DNA of 64,000 nt from Prosthecomicrobium sp. N25 (lineage in GTDB: Bacteria > Pseudomonadota > Alphaproteobacteria > Rhizobiales > Ancalomicrobiaceae). Below the pieces are notes generated by a model. The model did no database searches. It was given only the letters and a program-made list of their open reading frames with translations, and had not been told where the DNA came from. Each line of letters opens with the position of its first letter. Position 1 is the first letter of the stretch. The position numbers were made by a program, and so were the translations under genes. The stretch is taken from the NCBI RefSeq assembly GCF_037203705.1, contig NZ_JBBCAT010000001.1:1-64000 (forward strand), given 5' to 3'. Shown one piece after another: positions 9,560 through 17,702 of this stretch.

Positions 9560-10662
9560 TCAGAGGCCGAAGACGCGCTCTGCCCCTGAGATCCCGCGCA
9601 GACTATGGACCCCGAGAGGATCGAGAGAGCCTTCGACGTTCCGGGCCATTGCATGGGAGAGCACGACCCGGTGGCCGAGTTTCTTGGCGAGGTCCTGCAG
9701 CCGAGTCGCGCGGTTGACGGCCGGCCTAACGACCGTGAAGTCCAGCCGTCGCGGCGCGCCGACATTGCCGAACGCAACGTAGCCGACGTGAAGCCCCAGG
9801 GCGAAATCGAAGCTACCTCCAGCCTCCAACCTGTTGACCAATGCTCCGAGGTCGCGGGCGGCGTGGATCGCACTGCGCAGGCACGCTCGGTCGGCCGCGT
9901 AGGTGTCACGGGAAAGATTGCCAGAACGGCGTCCCCGATGAACATCAGAACTTCGCCGTCATGGGCCGAAATGGCCGTTACGGTGAGTTAGAACTAACGG
10001 CCCAGCGCGTCGATGACTTTGTCGATCGGGCGCGCCTCGGCGAGAGCCGTAAAGCGGCGCAGGTCCGCGAACCAGATTGCAGCCGTGTTCGTCTCCACGC
10101 TGCCGCGTTCGATCCGGCCGCCGATGATGCGCACGCCGAGGTATGTGTCGAGCAGATCCGATGTCAGCCGCTGCCGAACGAAGCGCTCGATCCAGGGGGT
10201 TTACGGCCGTAATCAGGCTCTGTACTTGGTCGAGATCCGCGGTCGTAAAGCCTGCGGCGGCGCATCACGGCGGTGCGCGTCCGGTCCAGAAACGGCAGCG
10301 GCACCATGAAGTAGTCGGTCATCCCAACGCGCCGAAGGTCGTCGAGCAACGGCATGTCGGGAGTCGGCGCGTCGAGCCGACGTGAACGCGGCCCCGGTCT
10401 CGTCGACCACCCGCGTCGGGCTCAGGAGATATGCCGGGTTTCATCGCGGACCGTTTCGGAACGCTCGACGGGGGCGTGATCGGTCCAGACGAGCATCCGC
10501 CCGCTGATTTCGGGATGGAGGAACTCCGATCCCCAGGGACAGGCGCGACAGGCCTGCGTCCTCGGTGCGCAATTGCTCGCAAAGGCCGACAAAAAGCGCG
10601 TCGAGGGTCTCGAATCCGGCGGCATTCGTCGCCAGCCAAAGCGCCAGTTGGTCGGCTCGCAT
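9560..10662 (-). pseudogene. Decayed class III adenylate/guanylate cyclase
   Basis: Pieces of one cyclase lie in order on the minus strand but in different frames. The N-terminal region begins MRADQLALWLAT at 10662. A middle region contains MTDYFMVPLPF. The catalytic domain begins with AAIWFADLRRFTALAE at about 10100-10060, the metal-binding FxDLrGFT motif. A stop follows IDALGR near 9990. The second metal motif MFIGDAVLAIFP starts at 9945, and the C-terminal half (LGLHVGYVAFGNVGAPRRLDFTV to RVFGL) starts near 9841. At least three frame changes and a stop make it non-functional. The catalytic motifs remain readable, so the decay is recent. The intact ancestor would have made cyclic nucleotides in the cytoplasm. 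Confidence 0.85.
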
Positions 10663-10849
10663 GGGGGCCCTCCGGGCACAGGGTGCACCGGACACAACTG
10701 GACCCGCAAGGCCGAGACGCCAAAGAGACGCCGCGCGCGACCGGGAGTGCGAGGCACACGACTACGTAGCAGCATTGGACCGGGTGCCCGCGTCGGCCGA
10801 CCCGGTTACGGTTGCCGGATCAGTCAATCAGCGACTGCGCGAAGGGCAG

Positions 10850-11375
10850 CGTATGTGTTCGTATCTTCCACCAGCAGCGTTGGCGACCGTCGGACGGACC
10901 GAACGAACGTCAGGTTCGCCGACGGAGACCTGGGCCGTGCCGAGGTGCTCGCCTCCGATCTCTGGCGCCAAGCCGACGACCGGCTGAAGCGCGGCGAGAT
11001 CGTCGGGTCTCCGCAATCCGCACCGACCTGGCGGCCAGCGCGGACACCGACGATCTCCGACTCGCGCCCTTCGTGGGGTGGGCTGCCTCCGGGGTGATCG
11101 AGCCCGACGGCTCCATCAACCGCGGGGCCCAGAAACTGCCCGGCAACTGGTCGAGCACCAGCCTTAACCTGTCTCACGAGATCGCCGCTTGCATCGGCCG
11201 CATTGTCGGCGCGGAGCCCGCGATCATGCTCCACAACGCCGCCGTCCTAAAGGCCCGGTCCGAGATCCCGGTTTTGAAGGATGTGGACTCGTGGGCCGTG
11301 CTGACCATCGGGACCGGTCTCGGCAACGCAAGCTTCAGGAATCGGCAGGACGACGCGCGGCCTAAACAAGCGGGC
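10850..11375 (+). pseudogene. Probable remnant of a ROK-like sugar kinase/ATPase
   Basis: One plus-strand frame encodes VRFADGDLGRAEVLASDLW (near 10910-10970). A second frame from about 11019 encodes PDGSINRGAQKLPG, then HEIAACIGRIVG, and SWAVLTIGTGLGNASFRN. The last segment resembles the phosphate-2 loop of the actin-like ATPase fold in ROK kinases, where a TIGTGLG-type loop follows a short strand. The change of frame and absence of a plausible start mean the gene is broken. The family call depends on one motif and general context, so it is tentative. It is oriented away from the cyclase remnant. Confidence 0.45.
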
Positions 11376-11511
11376 TGGGGCCCGAATTCTCAAGCCTAGG
11401 TGCCGGACGATGCCTCAGTCGCCTTCTCGCCCAAACGCGAGTTTTTGTGGAACACCCGGACTGGGCGGCTAACACGTTTACTGAAGACGCCCCCTGGAGC
11501 CTCTCCCGACC

Positions 11512-11523
11512 GGGGGGGGGGGG
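11512..11523. repeat. Homopolymer run of 12 G
   Basis: Twelve consecutive G residues interrupt otherwise unstructured sequence. Runs of this length are rare and slip easily in replication and in sequencing. Nothing coding depends on it. Confidence 0.9.
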
Positions 11524-11563
11524 CTGGGACTGGACCCCTTAGTAAGACTAGGTAAGTAGACGG

Positions 11564-11573
11564 TTTTGTGGGC
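11564..11573 (+). repeat. Candidate attachment/arm site, left copy
   Basis: TTTTGTGGGC occurs here and again, in the same orientation, at 17088 and 17125 beside the integrase start. Short TGTGGGC-type repeats close to P4-family integrase genes are often integrase-binding arm sites or part of att. The copy here lies just beyond the last gene of the element, about 5.5 kb from the others, as expected for the opposite end. This is inferred from position only. Confidence 0.45.
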
Positions 11574-11649
11574 ACACATCAAGCGAGCTCCAAATAGCCT
11601 TGTATACGCAGCCACGTGACCCCGGAACGGGGCGGACTGTTACTCCGCC

Positions 11650-12033
11650 CTACGGCTCCGAGGAGCCATGCTCAATGAGTTGCTGAGCCGATTGGAACGG
11701 GACAGCACTGGCCTGTTGCGCCGCCCTTAGGCGGTCCTGTGATTTTGCCGTTTCATTCGCCTTTTTCAGAGCCGTGAGGAAGGCCTCATGGATTGATGGC
11801 TGAGACACTTCAACTGAGGCGGACTGGTGTGGGCGCCCCAACGTACGATTGAGAATCTCAACAGCAGCAATCACCTGGAGTCGGGGATCGTTCCCGCACA
11901 ACGCGGCCTCGAGCGCTTTGACCGCCTTCGGCGTGAGCGCCTGAAGCATCTCCTTGACTTCCTCAGGCGTTTTCGGCCGTCCACCTGGGTTGCCAGAACT
12001 GCCAGGTAAAAATCTGCCCGCTGAGTTCCGCAA
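11650..12033 (-). CDS. DUF5681 domain protein
   Basis: This 127-residue protein begins with the DUF5681 signature GRFLPGSSGNPGGRP (residues 5-19) followed by a helical region. DUF5681 proteins are common in alphaproteobacterial prophages and genomic islands, often near terminase or replication genes, and are thought to be small DNA-associated proteins; no activity is established. It is the last gene of the putative element, separated from the helicase gene by 256 bases that contain the GTGGC repeat block. Confidence 0.8.
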   Translation of the reverse strand: MRNSAGRFLPGSSGNPGGRPKTPEEVKEMLQALTPKAVKALEAALCGNDPRLQVIAAVEILNRTLGRPHQSASVEVSQPSIHEAFLTALKKANETAKSQDRLRAAQQASAVPFQSAQQLIEHGSSEP

Positions 12034-12170
12034 CGTAAAGAACCCCCTGCAACAAACCAGATCTCAGGCGGTATTTAGATACCACAAAGGCGACGCGACG
12101 CCAAGTAGTCGCAGAGCCTAGAATGCCTTGTACCGTCCTTTGGTCAGGATGGTCGCAAAACGTGTGGCGG

Positions 12171-12228
12171 GCGTGGCAGCGTGGCGTGGCAACCCTAAGG
12201 GTGGGGTTGCCACGCCACGCTGCCACGC
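12171..12228. repeat. Perfect 25-bp inverted repeat (GTGGC hairpin)
   Basis: The left arm 12171-12195 is exactly complementary to the right arm 12204-12228, with an 8-base loop TAAGGGTG. The arms are themselves made of GTGGC/GCCAC units. Such a long GC-rich cruciform-forming element between the helicase and DUF5681 genes of a small replicating element is a good candidate for a replication origin or protein-binding site. It is too long and lacks the U-run for a simple terminator. Confidence 0.9.
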
Positions 12229-12244
12229 ACCCCCAGCAACACCT

Positions 12245-12263
12245 AGCGTGGCACCGCCACGCT
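12245..12263. repeat. Second perfect hairpin built from the same GTGGC unit
   Basis: AGCGTGGC at 12245-12252 pairs with GCCACGCT at 12256-12263 around the loop ACC. It lies 17 bases after the large inverted repeat and just after the stop of the helicase gene on the minus strand. It shares the GCGTGGC core, so both hairpins are likely recognised by the same protein. Confidence 0.85.
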
Positions 12264-12265
12264 CC

Positions 12266-12285
12266 GCCACGCCACGCCACGCCAC
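12266..12285. repeat. Tandem GCCAC repeat, four copies
   Basis: Four uninterrupted GCCAC units lie immediately beyond the helicase stop codon (12290-12292). Together with the two hairpins this makes an iteron-like block, the usual form of initiator-binding sites at origins of plasmids and phage satellites. Five-base units are short for iterons, so a structural role is equally possible. Confidence 0.75.
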
Positions 12286-12289
12286 GCGC

Positions 12290-13780
12290 CTACGAACAGT
12301 CCGGATCGGTAAAATCCACCGCTGGGTCGGACCGCTGCTCGGACACTTTCCAGATGTACTGCGCGCCATTGACCTTTCCCTGTCGCAAGCCGAGACGATG
12401 GAGTTGATCTCTCGCTTTACGCCATCCGTCTCGACGCGCGTTCCCGGCCTTTTCGGGGTCGCCATGATGAGAGCGAAAACACTCATCGAAATTCGATCGC
12501 ACCACATCGAGGGGAGCCATTCTAACCCGATCGCCAGTTCCCGGAATTCGCTGGACCATGCCGTGGTCGGCCAACGCTGCGGTAACCGCCTCTTGGAAGG
12601 GGGCCTCCCACCTCGCCAACGTCCGTTGTTTCTCTGGAACAAGGATGGCCATGTCGGCCTCCGACACCGGCTGCACTACGCAAGAGGTGACCTGCTCGCC
12701 ATCCGCGTCCAGGCCCAGGACCACCTTCTTGAGGGTGAAGCCAAACTCCCCTTCGGTATCGCCCTCCTTCAGCTTCGTCAGCCGAGCGACGCGGACACGG
12801 TCTTTCAGGGCGACTTCCATCTCGAAATCGGCCGCCCCGAGCAAGCTCGAGTGGCCGCGAGATCCGCGGGTGCTGTCTTTCCCGCTATGGTGCACAACAA
12901 GTACGAGACAGCCGAGCCGCCGCTCGATCTCCTGACAACCCGCGATGAAGTCGGTCATATCCACCGAGGAATTCTCGTCGCGGCCGGACATGGCCCTGGA
13001 GAGCGTGTCGATCACGACCAACTCGGCACCACCTTGCTCATTCCGTATAGCATCACAGAGGAGGCTGACATCCTTCTTCATGTTCTCATGTGAAATCTCG
13101 ATTGAATCGGGGTACATGGCGAAGTTGTCTCCGATCAGACCGTGTTCCTCACGCCATGCGCAGACGCGGTTCTGGGCCATGATACCGCCCTCAGCGAAGA
13201 CATATGCCACTCGGACCGTGTGAAGCTTTTTGCCCCGCCATGTAGTCCGTCCCGACGCGATATATAGGGCAAGATCAAGGGCAAAGAAGGACTTACCAGA
13301 ACCAGGTGCCCCGTACAGAATGCCCAATCCGCGAGCTGGTAGGACCTCTTTGACGAGCCACGATCCATCGAGAACCGGCCGGGCTTGGTCGCCGAAGATG
13401 GCCTGAAACCGGCGGCGGCCGAAGGGTTCGTCGTGGAACACTTGACGAAGCCGAGCCTCAATTGACTTGGTATGTAGGCCCGCCTCAGTCATCTTGGCGA
13501 CAGCGTCGTCGACCGCCTTGATGACTTGCCTTCCGCGGATCTCGACCAGCTCATCAGCAAGCCGGGAATCAAGCTTTCCGGATCCGATTGCTTCATCGGC
13601 GATCTGACCGGCGCGAGCCCGGTCGTAGAGGACGAAGTCTCGCGCCCACACGTCCGCAACCGTCAAGCCCACGGATCCTAGTGTCGATTTCACGTTGACG
13701 TCGGGCGCCCGAAATCGCAGGAGACGCTCAGCTGTACCAACCAGGCGTTCGTCTTGATGAAGAGCGATGTCAGTGAGCAT
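12290..13780 (-). CDS. RepA-like AAA (RecA-fold) replicative helicase
   Basis: The ATG at 13780 gives 496 residues starting MLTDIALHQDERL; a longer frame upstream is the shadow of the preceding gene. The N-terminal 120 residues resemble a DnaB-like helical domain. An AAA_25/RepA-type ATPase core follows: Walker A GAPGSGKS near 157, Walker B LVVIDTLSR near 254, and VVHHSGKD near 290 as in hexameric RepA helicases. The C-terminal 90 residues may be a winged helix. It overlaps the primase-like gene by 11 bases, so both are made together. It probably unwinds the origin of the element. Confidence 0.8.
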   Translation of the reverse strand: MLTDIALHQDERLVGTAERLLRFRAPDVNVKSTLGSVGLTVADVWARDFVLYDRARAGQIADEAIGSGKLDSRLADELVEIRGRQVIKAVDDAVAKMTEAGLHTKSIEARLRQVFHDEPFGRRRFQAIFGDQARPVLDGSWLVKEVLPARGLGILYGAPGSGKSFFALDLALYIASGRTTWRGKKLHTVRVAYVFAEGGIMAQNRVCAWREEHGLIGDNFAMYPDSIEISHENMKKDVSLLCDAIRNEQGGAELVVIDTLSRAMSGRDENSSVDMTDFIAGCQEIERRLGCLVLVVHHSGKDSTRGSRGHSSLLGAADFEMEVALKDRVRVARLTKLKEGDTEGEFGFTLKKVVLGLDADGEQVTSCVVQPVSEADMAILVPEKQRTLARWEAPFQEAVTAALADHGMVQRIPGTGDRVRMAPLDVVRSNFDECFRSHHGDPEKAGNARRDGWRKARDQLHRLGLRQGKVNGAQYIWKVSEQRSDPAVDFTDPDCS

Positions 13781-15011
13781 GGCTGGCCCTCTCGAGACCG
13801 CGCCGAATCTGCTCGTCCGACAACTGGATCCTGTACAGCCGGCCACCGTGGGCGTGGCTGTAAATTGAAACTCCTGCCTCGCCGGCGCGAATGATGGCCT
13901 TGTTACGACCACCCCCGTATTCGGGTTCGAGGACGTCAGCACAGGTGGCCCCGTTGTAGGCGGCTGGCTCGAGGACCACATCCAAGGCCTGAATGCGGCG
14001 CCCGTCATCCAAGCGGATTTCGGTGTCCCCATCGATGAGGACGGAATCAAAATCGCCGAGCAGGACAGCAACGCGCTTCGAACCGCTTTCAGCAGTGAAT
14101 TGGGTCCGTCCTGACGCGAGGCGGCGCTGGTTGATCTCAGGCATTGCACACTCAGTCCAAAGCTCACTCATGACCCGGACGGAGTTCTCCTCGTCAGGCG
14201 TGAGATCTTGCAGCTGACTTGTGTCAATGGCCAGCCCGTGATTCACGCGCAAAGGGCGCCCGCCATCCCCGTGCACAAGGTGGGCATGGTTGAGCACGGC
14301 GTCTGCTTCGAAGACCAGCCGTTCACCGGCACCCGACGCAACGCGATCAATGATTGTGCGGATTTGAGGGCTTCCGTCCTTTGCGACGAAACAGAATCCA
14401 TAGGTCCGACAAACCAGCCCCTTATGCAGGACATCAACAAAACGACGGACGTCAGCTCCATCCCGTACGAAGAACCAGATGTGCCAGCCGGAGATGCCGG
14501 TTTCAGAACCGGTTGCCTCATTTTTGATGCCCGCTGAGGCGGATGCCCTGGCCACCCAGCCGGCGCACCTAAACCCCGGATATACCTCCGATATTGCGGC
14601 GATGATGGCGTCGAGGTCGGGCAGGCGTTCCTGAAGCTCCTTCGGCCAGCCTTTCACATCGAGATCCAAAACGGCGACGGCAGGTGTCCCGGGCTTATAA
14701 CCGAAGTCCCGACGCGTTCTGGTGACGAGCCTCGGGTCTCGTGCAGCCGCCCTTTTCGTGCCAAGCGGCAGATGGTCACCATCCCGGAGCAGTTGGCCAG
14801 GGATGAAGACGTCATTTGCTTCAGCGCTCATCAGGGCGGTCGCAAGCTCGTTGGCGTCATGGACCGACACACGGTCCACAACTCCATGGACTAGCTTTGG
14901 GGCCGGGTCGGATAGCAAGCGCCCGGCTCCGTCGAGGGTGTAAGCTTTGGTTGCGCGGTCTCGCGAACGAACGCGGGCAAACTCGAAGGGCGGCATGTCT
15001 CTGGTCGCCAT
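13770..15011 (-). CDS. Primase-like replication protein of a mobile element
   Basis: This 413-residue protein has features of archaeo-eukaryotic-type primases: an acidic DLDVK motif near residue 116 after a hydrophobic strand, and SGWHIWFF near 174, matching the sxH motif II of that fold. A glycine-rich C-terminal segment (EPEYGGGRNKAIIRAGEAG, near 365) contains a possible nucleotide-contact loop. Primase and RepA-like helicase in tandem are the usual replication pair of satellites and integrative elements. The next gene starts within its last 11 bases. I recognised it from motifs, not from a named family, so primase function is probable rather than certain. Confidence 0.6.
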   Translation of the reverse strand: MATRDMPPFEFARVRSRDRATKAYTLDGAGRLLSDPAPKLVHGVVDRVSVHDANELATALMSAEANDVFIPGQLLRDGDHLPLGTKRAAARDPRLVTRTRRDFGYKPGTPAVAVLDLDVKGWPKELQERLPDLDAIIAAISEVYPGFRCAGWVARASASAGIKNEATGSETGISGWHIWFFVRDGADVRRFVDVLHKGLVCRTYGFCFVAKDGSPQIRTIIDRVASGAGERLVFEADAVLNHAHLVHGDGGRPLRVNHGLAIDTSQLQDLTPDEENSVRVMSELWTECAMPEINQRRLASGRTQFTAESGSKRVAVLLGDFDSVLIDGDTEIRLDDGRRIQALDVVLEPAAYNGATCADVLEPEYGGGRNKAIIRAGEAGVSIYSHAHGGRLYRIQLSDEQIRRGLERASHAH

Positions 15012-15100
15012 TTTTCAGCACATTGCATCTTGAGGGCGCGATCCGGCCGGGCGCATGCGGCTTTCACCGCCGCCCGCTTCCTAAATTCAGTGACGAAGTG

Positions 15101-15295
15101 CTATCGAGCCCGCGGCGTAAGTGCCGGGAGTTGAGCTAGGTAACGCTCGAGAGAGGCCATCTCGACCAGGGTGGTACGGCCGGCTTTCAAGAGAGTGATC
15201 ATGCCGTCGGCAGCAAGCCGATAGAGAGTGCTTCGGCTAAGGCCGATCACAGCGGATGCCTTGGACAAAGGGACGGCGACTGCTTCTGAACGCAT
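15101..15295 (-). CDS. AlpA-like helix-turn-helix regulator/excisionase
   Basis: This 64-residue protein begins MRSEAVAVPLSKASAVIG; the start is set by AAGGAG six bases before ATG 15295. A winged helix-turn-helix of the MerR/AlpA/excisionase type covers nearly the whole protein (VIGLSRSTLYRLAADG, then a basic wing ending in LVEMASLERYLAQL). In P4-like elements AlpA-type proteins activate the integrase gene and excision. It is encoded 89 bases upstream of the primase-like gene and in the same direction, suggesting it heads the replication operon. Confidence 0.75.
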   Translation of the reverse strand: MRSEAVAVPLSKASAVIGLSRSTLYRLAADGMITLLKAGRTTLVEMASLERYLAQLPALTPRAR

Positions 15296-15377
15296 CTCGA
15301 TCTCCTTGAATGAGTCGACGGGGTGCATTCAGGTCTACACGGGGACGAGATGCGGCCATTTCAAATATGGGCCAAAA

Positions 15378-15857
15378 TCAATCCGCATCGGGCTTAGGCC
15401 TGGGGAGCAGGCGGAGGTACTCTTCCCAGCACCGCTCGACCATTCGGGTTGAAATCTGCATCCCATATCGTTGGCTCGCGCTAGCGGCCACTTCTGCGAA
15501 AATGGACAGTCGTACACCGTAGATTCGTTTCAAAGATCGCCTCTGAATAAAAGGCTTATCGGTCTCATATTCTGTCTGAATCACGTGTCGAGCCTCGTCG
15601 AGAGCCTCGTTGAAATTGCTTAAGCTCATTTCCCCGGTACTGAGCTTACGCCGGCTCAATTTGATTATTTTGCGATTTTTTCGGACCTCCGATAGATCCA
15701 CTCCTTCTCTCTCAAGCTGCGCATCCATTTCTGAGTAAGCCTGTTTCCTCACATGCTTTTGCATGGCGGCTTCCGCCTGAGCCCCGACATCGATCCTGGC
15801 AATCGGCGAAAGCTTTGGCTTTCGCCCAGCGCCTTCGCGTTTTCCGCCCAACGCCAC
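15378..15857 (-). CDS. Hypothetical protein with GxREGAGRKP N-terminus
   Basis: The protein has 159 residues. The N-terminal GGKREGAGRKPKL motif is the short basic start seen in many small phage terminase-like and element-encoded proteins, where it probably contacts DNA. The centre (residues 35-85) is highly charged and helical. No catalytic motif is seen. It lies nine bases after the integrase gene stop in transcription order, so it may be cotranscribed with the integrase. Function unknown. Confidence 0.65.
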   Translation of the reverse strand: MALGGKREGAGRKPKLSPIARIDVGAQAEAAMQKHVRKQAYSEMDAQLEREGVDLSEVRKNRKIIKLSRRKLSTGEMSLSNFNEALDEARHVIQTEYETDKPFIQRRSLKRIYGVRLSIFAEVAASASQRYGMQISTRMVERCWEEYLRLLPRPKPDAD

Positions 15858-15866
15858 GTCAACCTC

Positions 15867-17087
15867 CTATCGCGATGCTGACGAGCAGAAGCGTGCCCAC
15901 GCCTCCATCAACTCCGCCCGCTTCTTGAACAGATCCCCACGCCGATAGGCCGCCTCGGCCTTATTGCCAATCGTATGTGCGAGCGCGGCTTCGGAGACAG
16001 CATGCGGGGTGCTGGTCTCCTCCTCAGCCCAGTCCCGAAACGTACTGCGGAAACCGTGAACCGTCAGGTGCCCCCGCCCCATCCGGCGCAAGAGCATCAG
16101 CATGGACATGGACGAAAGGGGACTGGTACGCCGTTGGCCGGGAAACACGTAGCTGTCGCCGGTGTCAGGCCGGAGGGGGAGCATGCCCTTAAGAAGGGCA
16201 ACAGCCGGCTCCGATAGTGGCACCCTGTGCTCCCGTCCCGCCTTCATTCGAGCCGCAGGCACAGTCCATACGCGGCCATTGAGATCAATCTCGGACCACC
16301 TCGCGCCGAGCGCCTCATTGGTGCGCGCTGCGGCGAGGATGGTGAACTCGAGCGCCCGAGCGGCCGTCGACGCCCGGGATCTCAACTCGGACATAAAGGA
16401 TGGCAGGTCCTGCCAGGGGAGCGCCGCGTGATGCTCGACCCGAGCGATTTTCGATCGTTTCGGAAGTATGTGGTCGAGGTGACCCTTCCAGCGGGCGGGA
16501 TTCTCGCCGCTGCGCCAACCCCGCACGGAGGCGTAGGACAGCACCGCTTCGATGCGGCCACGGACGCGGCTTGCCGTCTCGGGCTTCGACGTCCAGATCG
16601 GCTGGAGGACCGCCAGCACGCTTTCTGTGTCGATGCGGATGATCGACGTGCCCCCGAGCACGGGATAGGCATAGGTGCGAAGGGTCGATCGCCACTGGGC
16701 TCGGTGCTTCTCGTTACGCCATCCCGACTCCTGGCTCGATACGAGCATCTCGGCGACCGCCTCAAAGGTCTGCTCGGCCGCCCGACCCACGCCCTTCGCC
16801 GCCGCGTCCGAGCGCCGCTGCTCGATGGGGTCGACTCCCTTCTTCAGCAACTTGCGAGCGTCAGCCGCTGCATCGCGCGCCTCCGCTAACGTGAGCCCGT
16901 CGACGCCTGCAGCGTCATACGCGCCTAGACCCATCTCCCGAGCTCTACCGTCGCGCATGAACCGGAACGTCCACTTTGCTGCGCCTTTGCCGGTCACCTT
17001 CAGATACAGATTCCCGCCGTCGGCATGGGCCTTCACCTCACCTTTGCGGACCAACCCCGCCGCGCCGGTTGCCGTGAGCTTCGACAT
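15867..17087 (-). CDS. int: Tyrosine recombinase (P4-type integrase)
   Basis: The ATG at 17087 gives 406 residues, starting MSKLTATGAAGLVRKG. An N-terminal DUF4102-type arm-binding domain (LYLKVTGKGAAKWTFRFMRDG) is followed by a core-binding domain and the catalytic domain. The active-site residues are visible: Arg255 (AARTNEALG), His344 and Arg347 (HGFRSTFRDW), His371 (AHTIGN) and nucleophile Tyr381 (AEAAYRRGD). All are intact, so the enzyme should integrate and excise an element at its att site. Two copies of TTTTGTGGGC lie immediately upstream of the start codon, a usual position for arm sites. Confidence 0.92.
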   Translation of the reverse strand: MSKLTATGAAGLVRKGEVKAHADGGNLYLKVTGKGAAKWTFRFMRDGRAREMGLGAYDAAGVDGLTLAEARDAAADARKLLKKGVDPIEQRRSDAAAKGVGRAAEQTFEAVAEMLVSSQESGWRNEKHRAQWRSTLRTYAYPVLGGTSIIRIDTESVLAVLQPIWTSKPETASRVRGRIEAVLSYASVRGWRSGENPARWKGHLDHILPKRSKIARVEHHAALPWQDLPSFMSELRSRASTAARALEFTILAAARTNEALGARWSEIDLNGRVWTVPAARMKAGREHRVPLSEPAVALLKGMLPLRPDTGDSYVFPGQRRTSPLSSMSMLMLLRRMGRGHLTVHGFRSTFRDWAEEETSTPHAVSEAALAHTIGNKAEAAYRRGDLFKKRAELMEAWARFCSSASR

Positions 17088-17097
17088 TTTTGTGGGC
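17088..17097 (+). repeat. Candidate integrase arm site, inner right copy
   Basis: TTTTGTGGGC abuts the integrase start codon. It is one of three copies in the same orientation; the next begins 37 bases away at 17125. Overlap with the leader means integrase binding could repress its own translation or transcription. Confidence 0.45.
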
Positions 17098-17124
17098 TCC
17101 CCGTCTACAGATCCGTCCACAATA

Positions 17125-17134
17125 TTTTGTGGGC
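17125..17134 (+). repeat. Candidate attachment/arm site, outer right copy
   Basis: This is the third copy of TTTTGTGGGC. With the copy at 11564 it brackets all genes of the putative element. No tRNA gene was recognised next to either copy, so the target site is unknown. Confidence 0.45.
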
Positions 17135-17702
17135 TGTCGGGGCGCAATGAGGAACAGTGTGGGATGATGCCTTGTTGATAAGACCCAGAAATGGAGGAGT
17201 TATGCATCGTCGAGAGATGGCAAGGGACATTTGTTCGGAGGACTCTCTCTCCGCCACGACTTCAGAAAAATTGTAGAGCCGACTGTGGTGGATTGGGGCT
17301 GCTGGCGAATAGCCAGACGCCTCAAACGGTTCTCCGTCACGGGCGTCATCGAGAGATGCGCATTTGCGACGGTCGCCGCGCTCCGATTCTGCGAAATCTC
17401 CAGCTCGCATTTCCTTAGGTCCGGGCGGCTCCGCGACCGCGTGCTCGGTCGTGCGGCCGGTTGAAGTCTCGTCCGTCCATCTACCCTCCCGTCGACGAAC
17501 CGCGGAGCAAATCTGACGGACGCGTTGTTTCAGCAAACGACGCTTGGGGTCGGCGGCCATGGGTGCCAGGTCAGCGCTATCGTCCTTGGATCGATTGGGA
17601 ACGGCAGAGCAAGATGGCCGTGCCGTGCCGCAGGCGCTGGGGACTGCCGAAGTGGTCACCCCCTCTTCCATCCAAGCCGCTCAAAGAACGGCAGCAGGCC
17701 GG
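17135..17702. other. Gene-poor stretch beside the integrase
   Basis: No supported gene. Short frames exist on both strands without motifs, and no tRNA cloverleaf was recognised. It probably contains chromosomal sequence flanking the element and leads into the fragment of an HxlR-type regulator. Confidence 0.45.

Larger units (their letters stand above)
11376..11649. other. Gene-free stretch at the left end of the integrated element
   Basis: No gene is supported. The stretch contains a run of 12 G (11512-11523) and one copy of a 10-mer shared with the integrase end (11564-11573). The boundary between decayed chromosome and integrated element probably falls here. Confidence 0.5.

Noticed and set aside
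9158-9560. Minus-strand frames next to the cyclase remnant
   Set aside because: Sequence has no homology-like segments; it overlaps the end of the decayed gene in other frames.
12266-12285. GCCAC tandem units as a CRISPR array
   Set aside because: Units are five bases with no spacers, so they cannot be CRISPR repeats.
13781-14167. Upstream extension of the RepA-like helicase frame
   Set aside because: Lies inside the primase-like gene in another frame and has no helicase-like sequence; ATG 13780 fits the coupling.
17135-17480. tRNA gene as integrase target
   Set aside because: No cloverleaf, T-loop GGTTCRANTCC or CCA end was recognised next to the integrase; the target site remains unknown.
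17105-17671. Minus-strand frame upstream of the integrase
   Set aside because: No motif, start or codon pattern to support it; overlaps the candidate att repeats and integrase leader.
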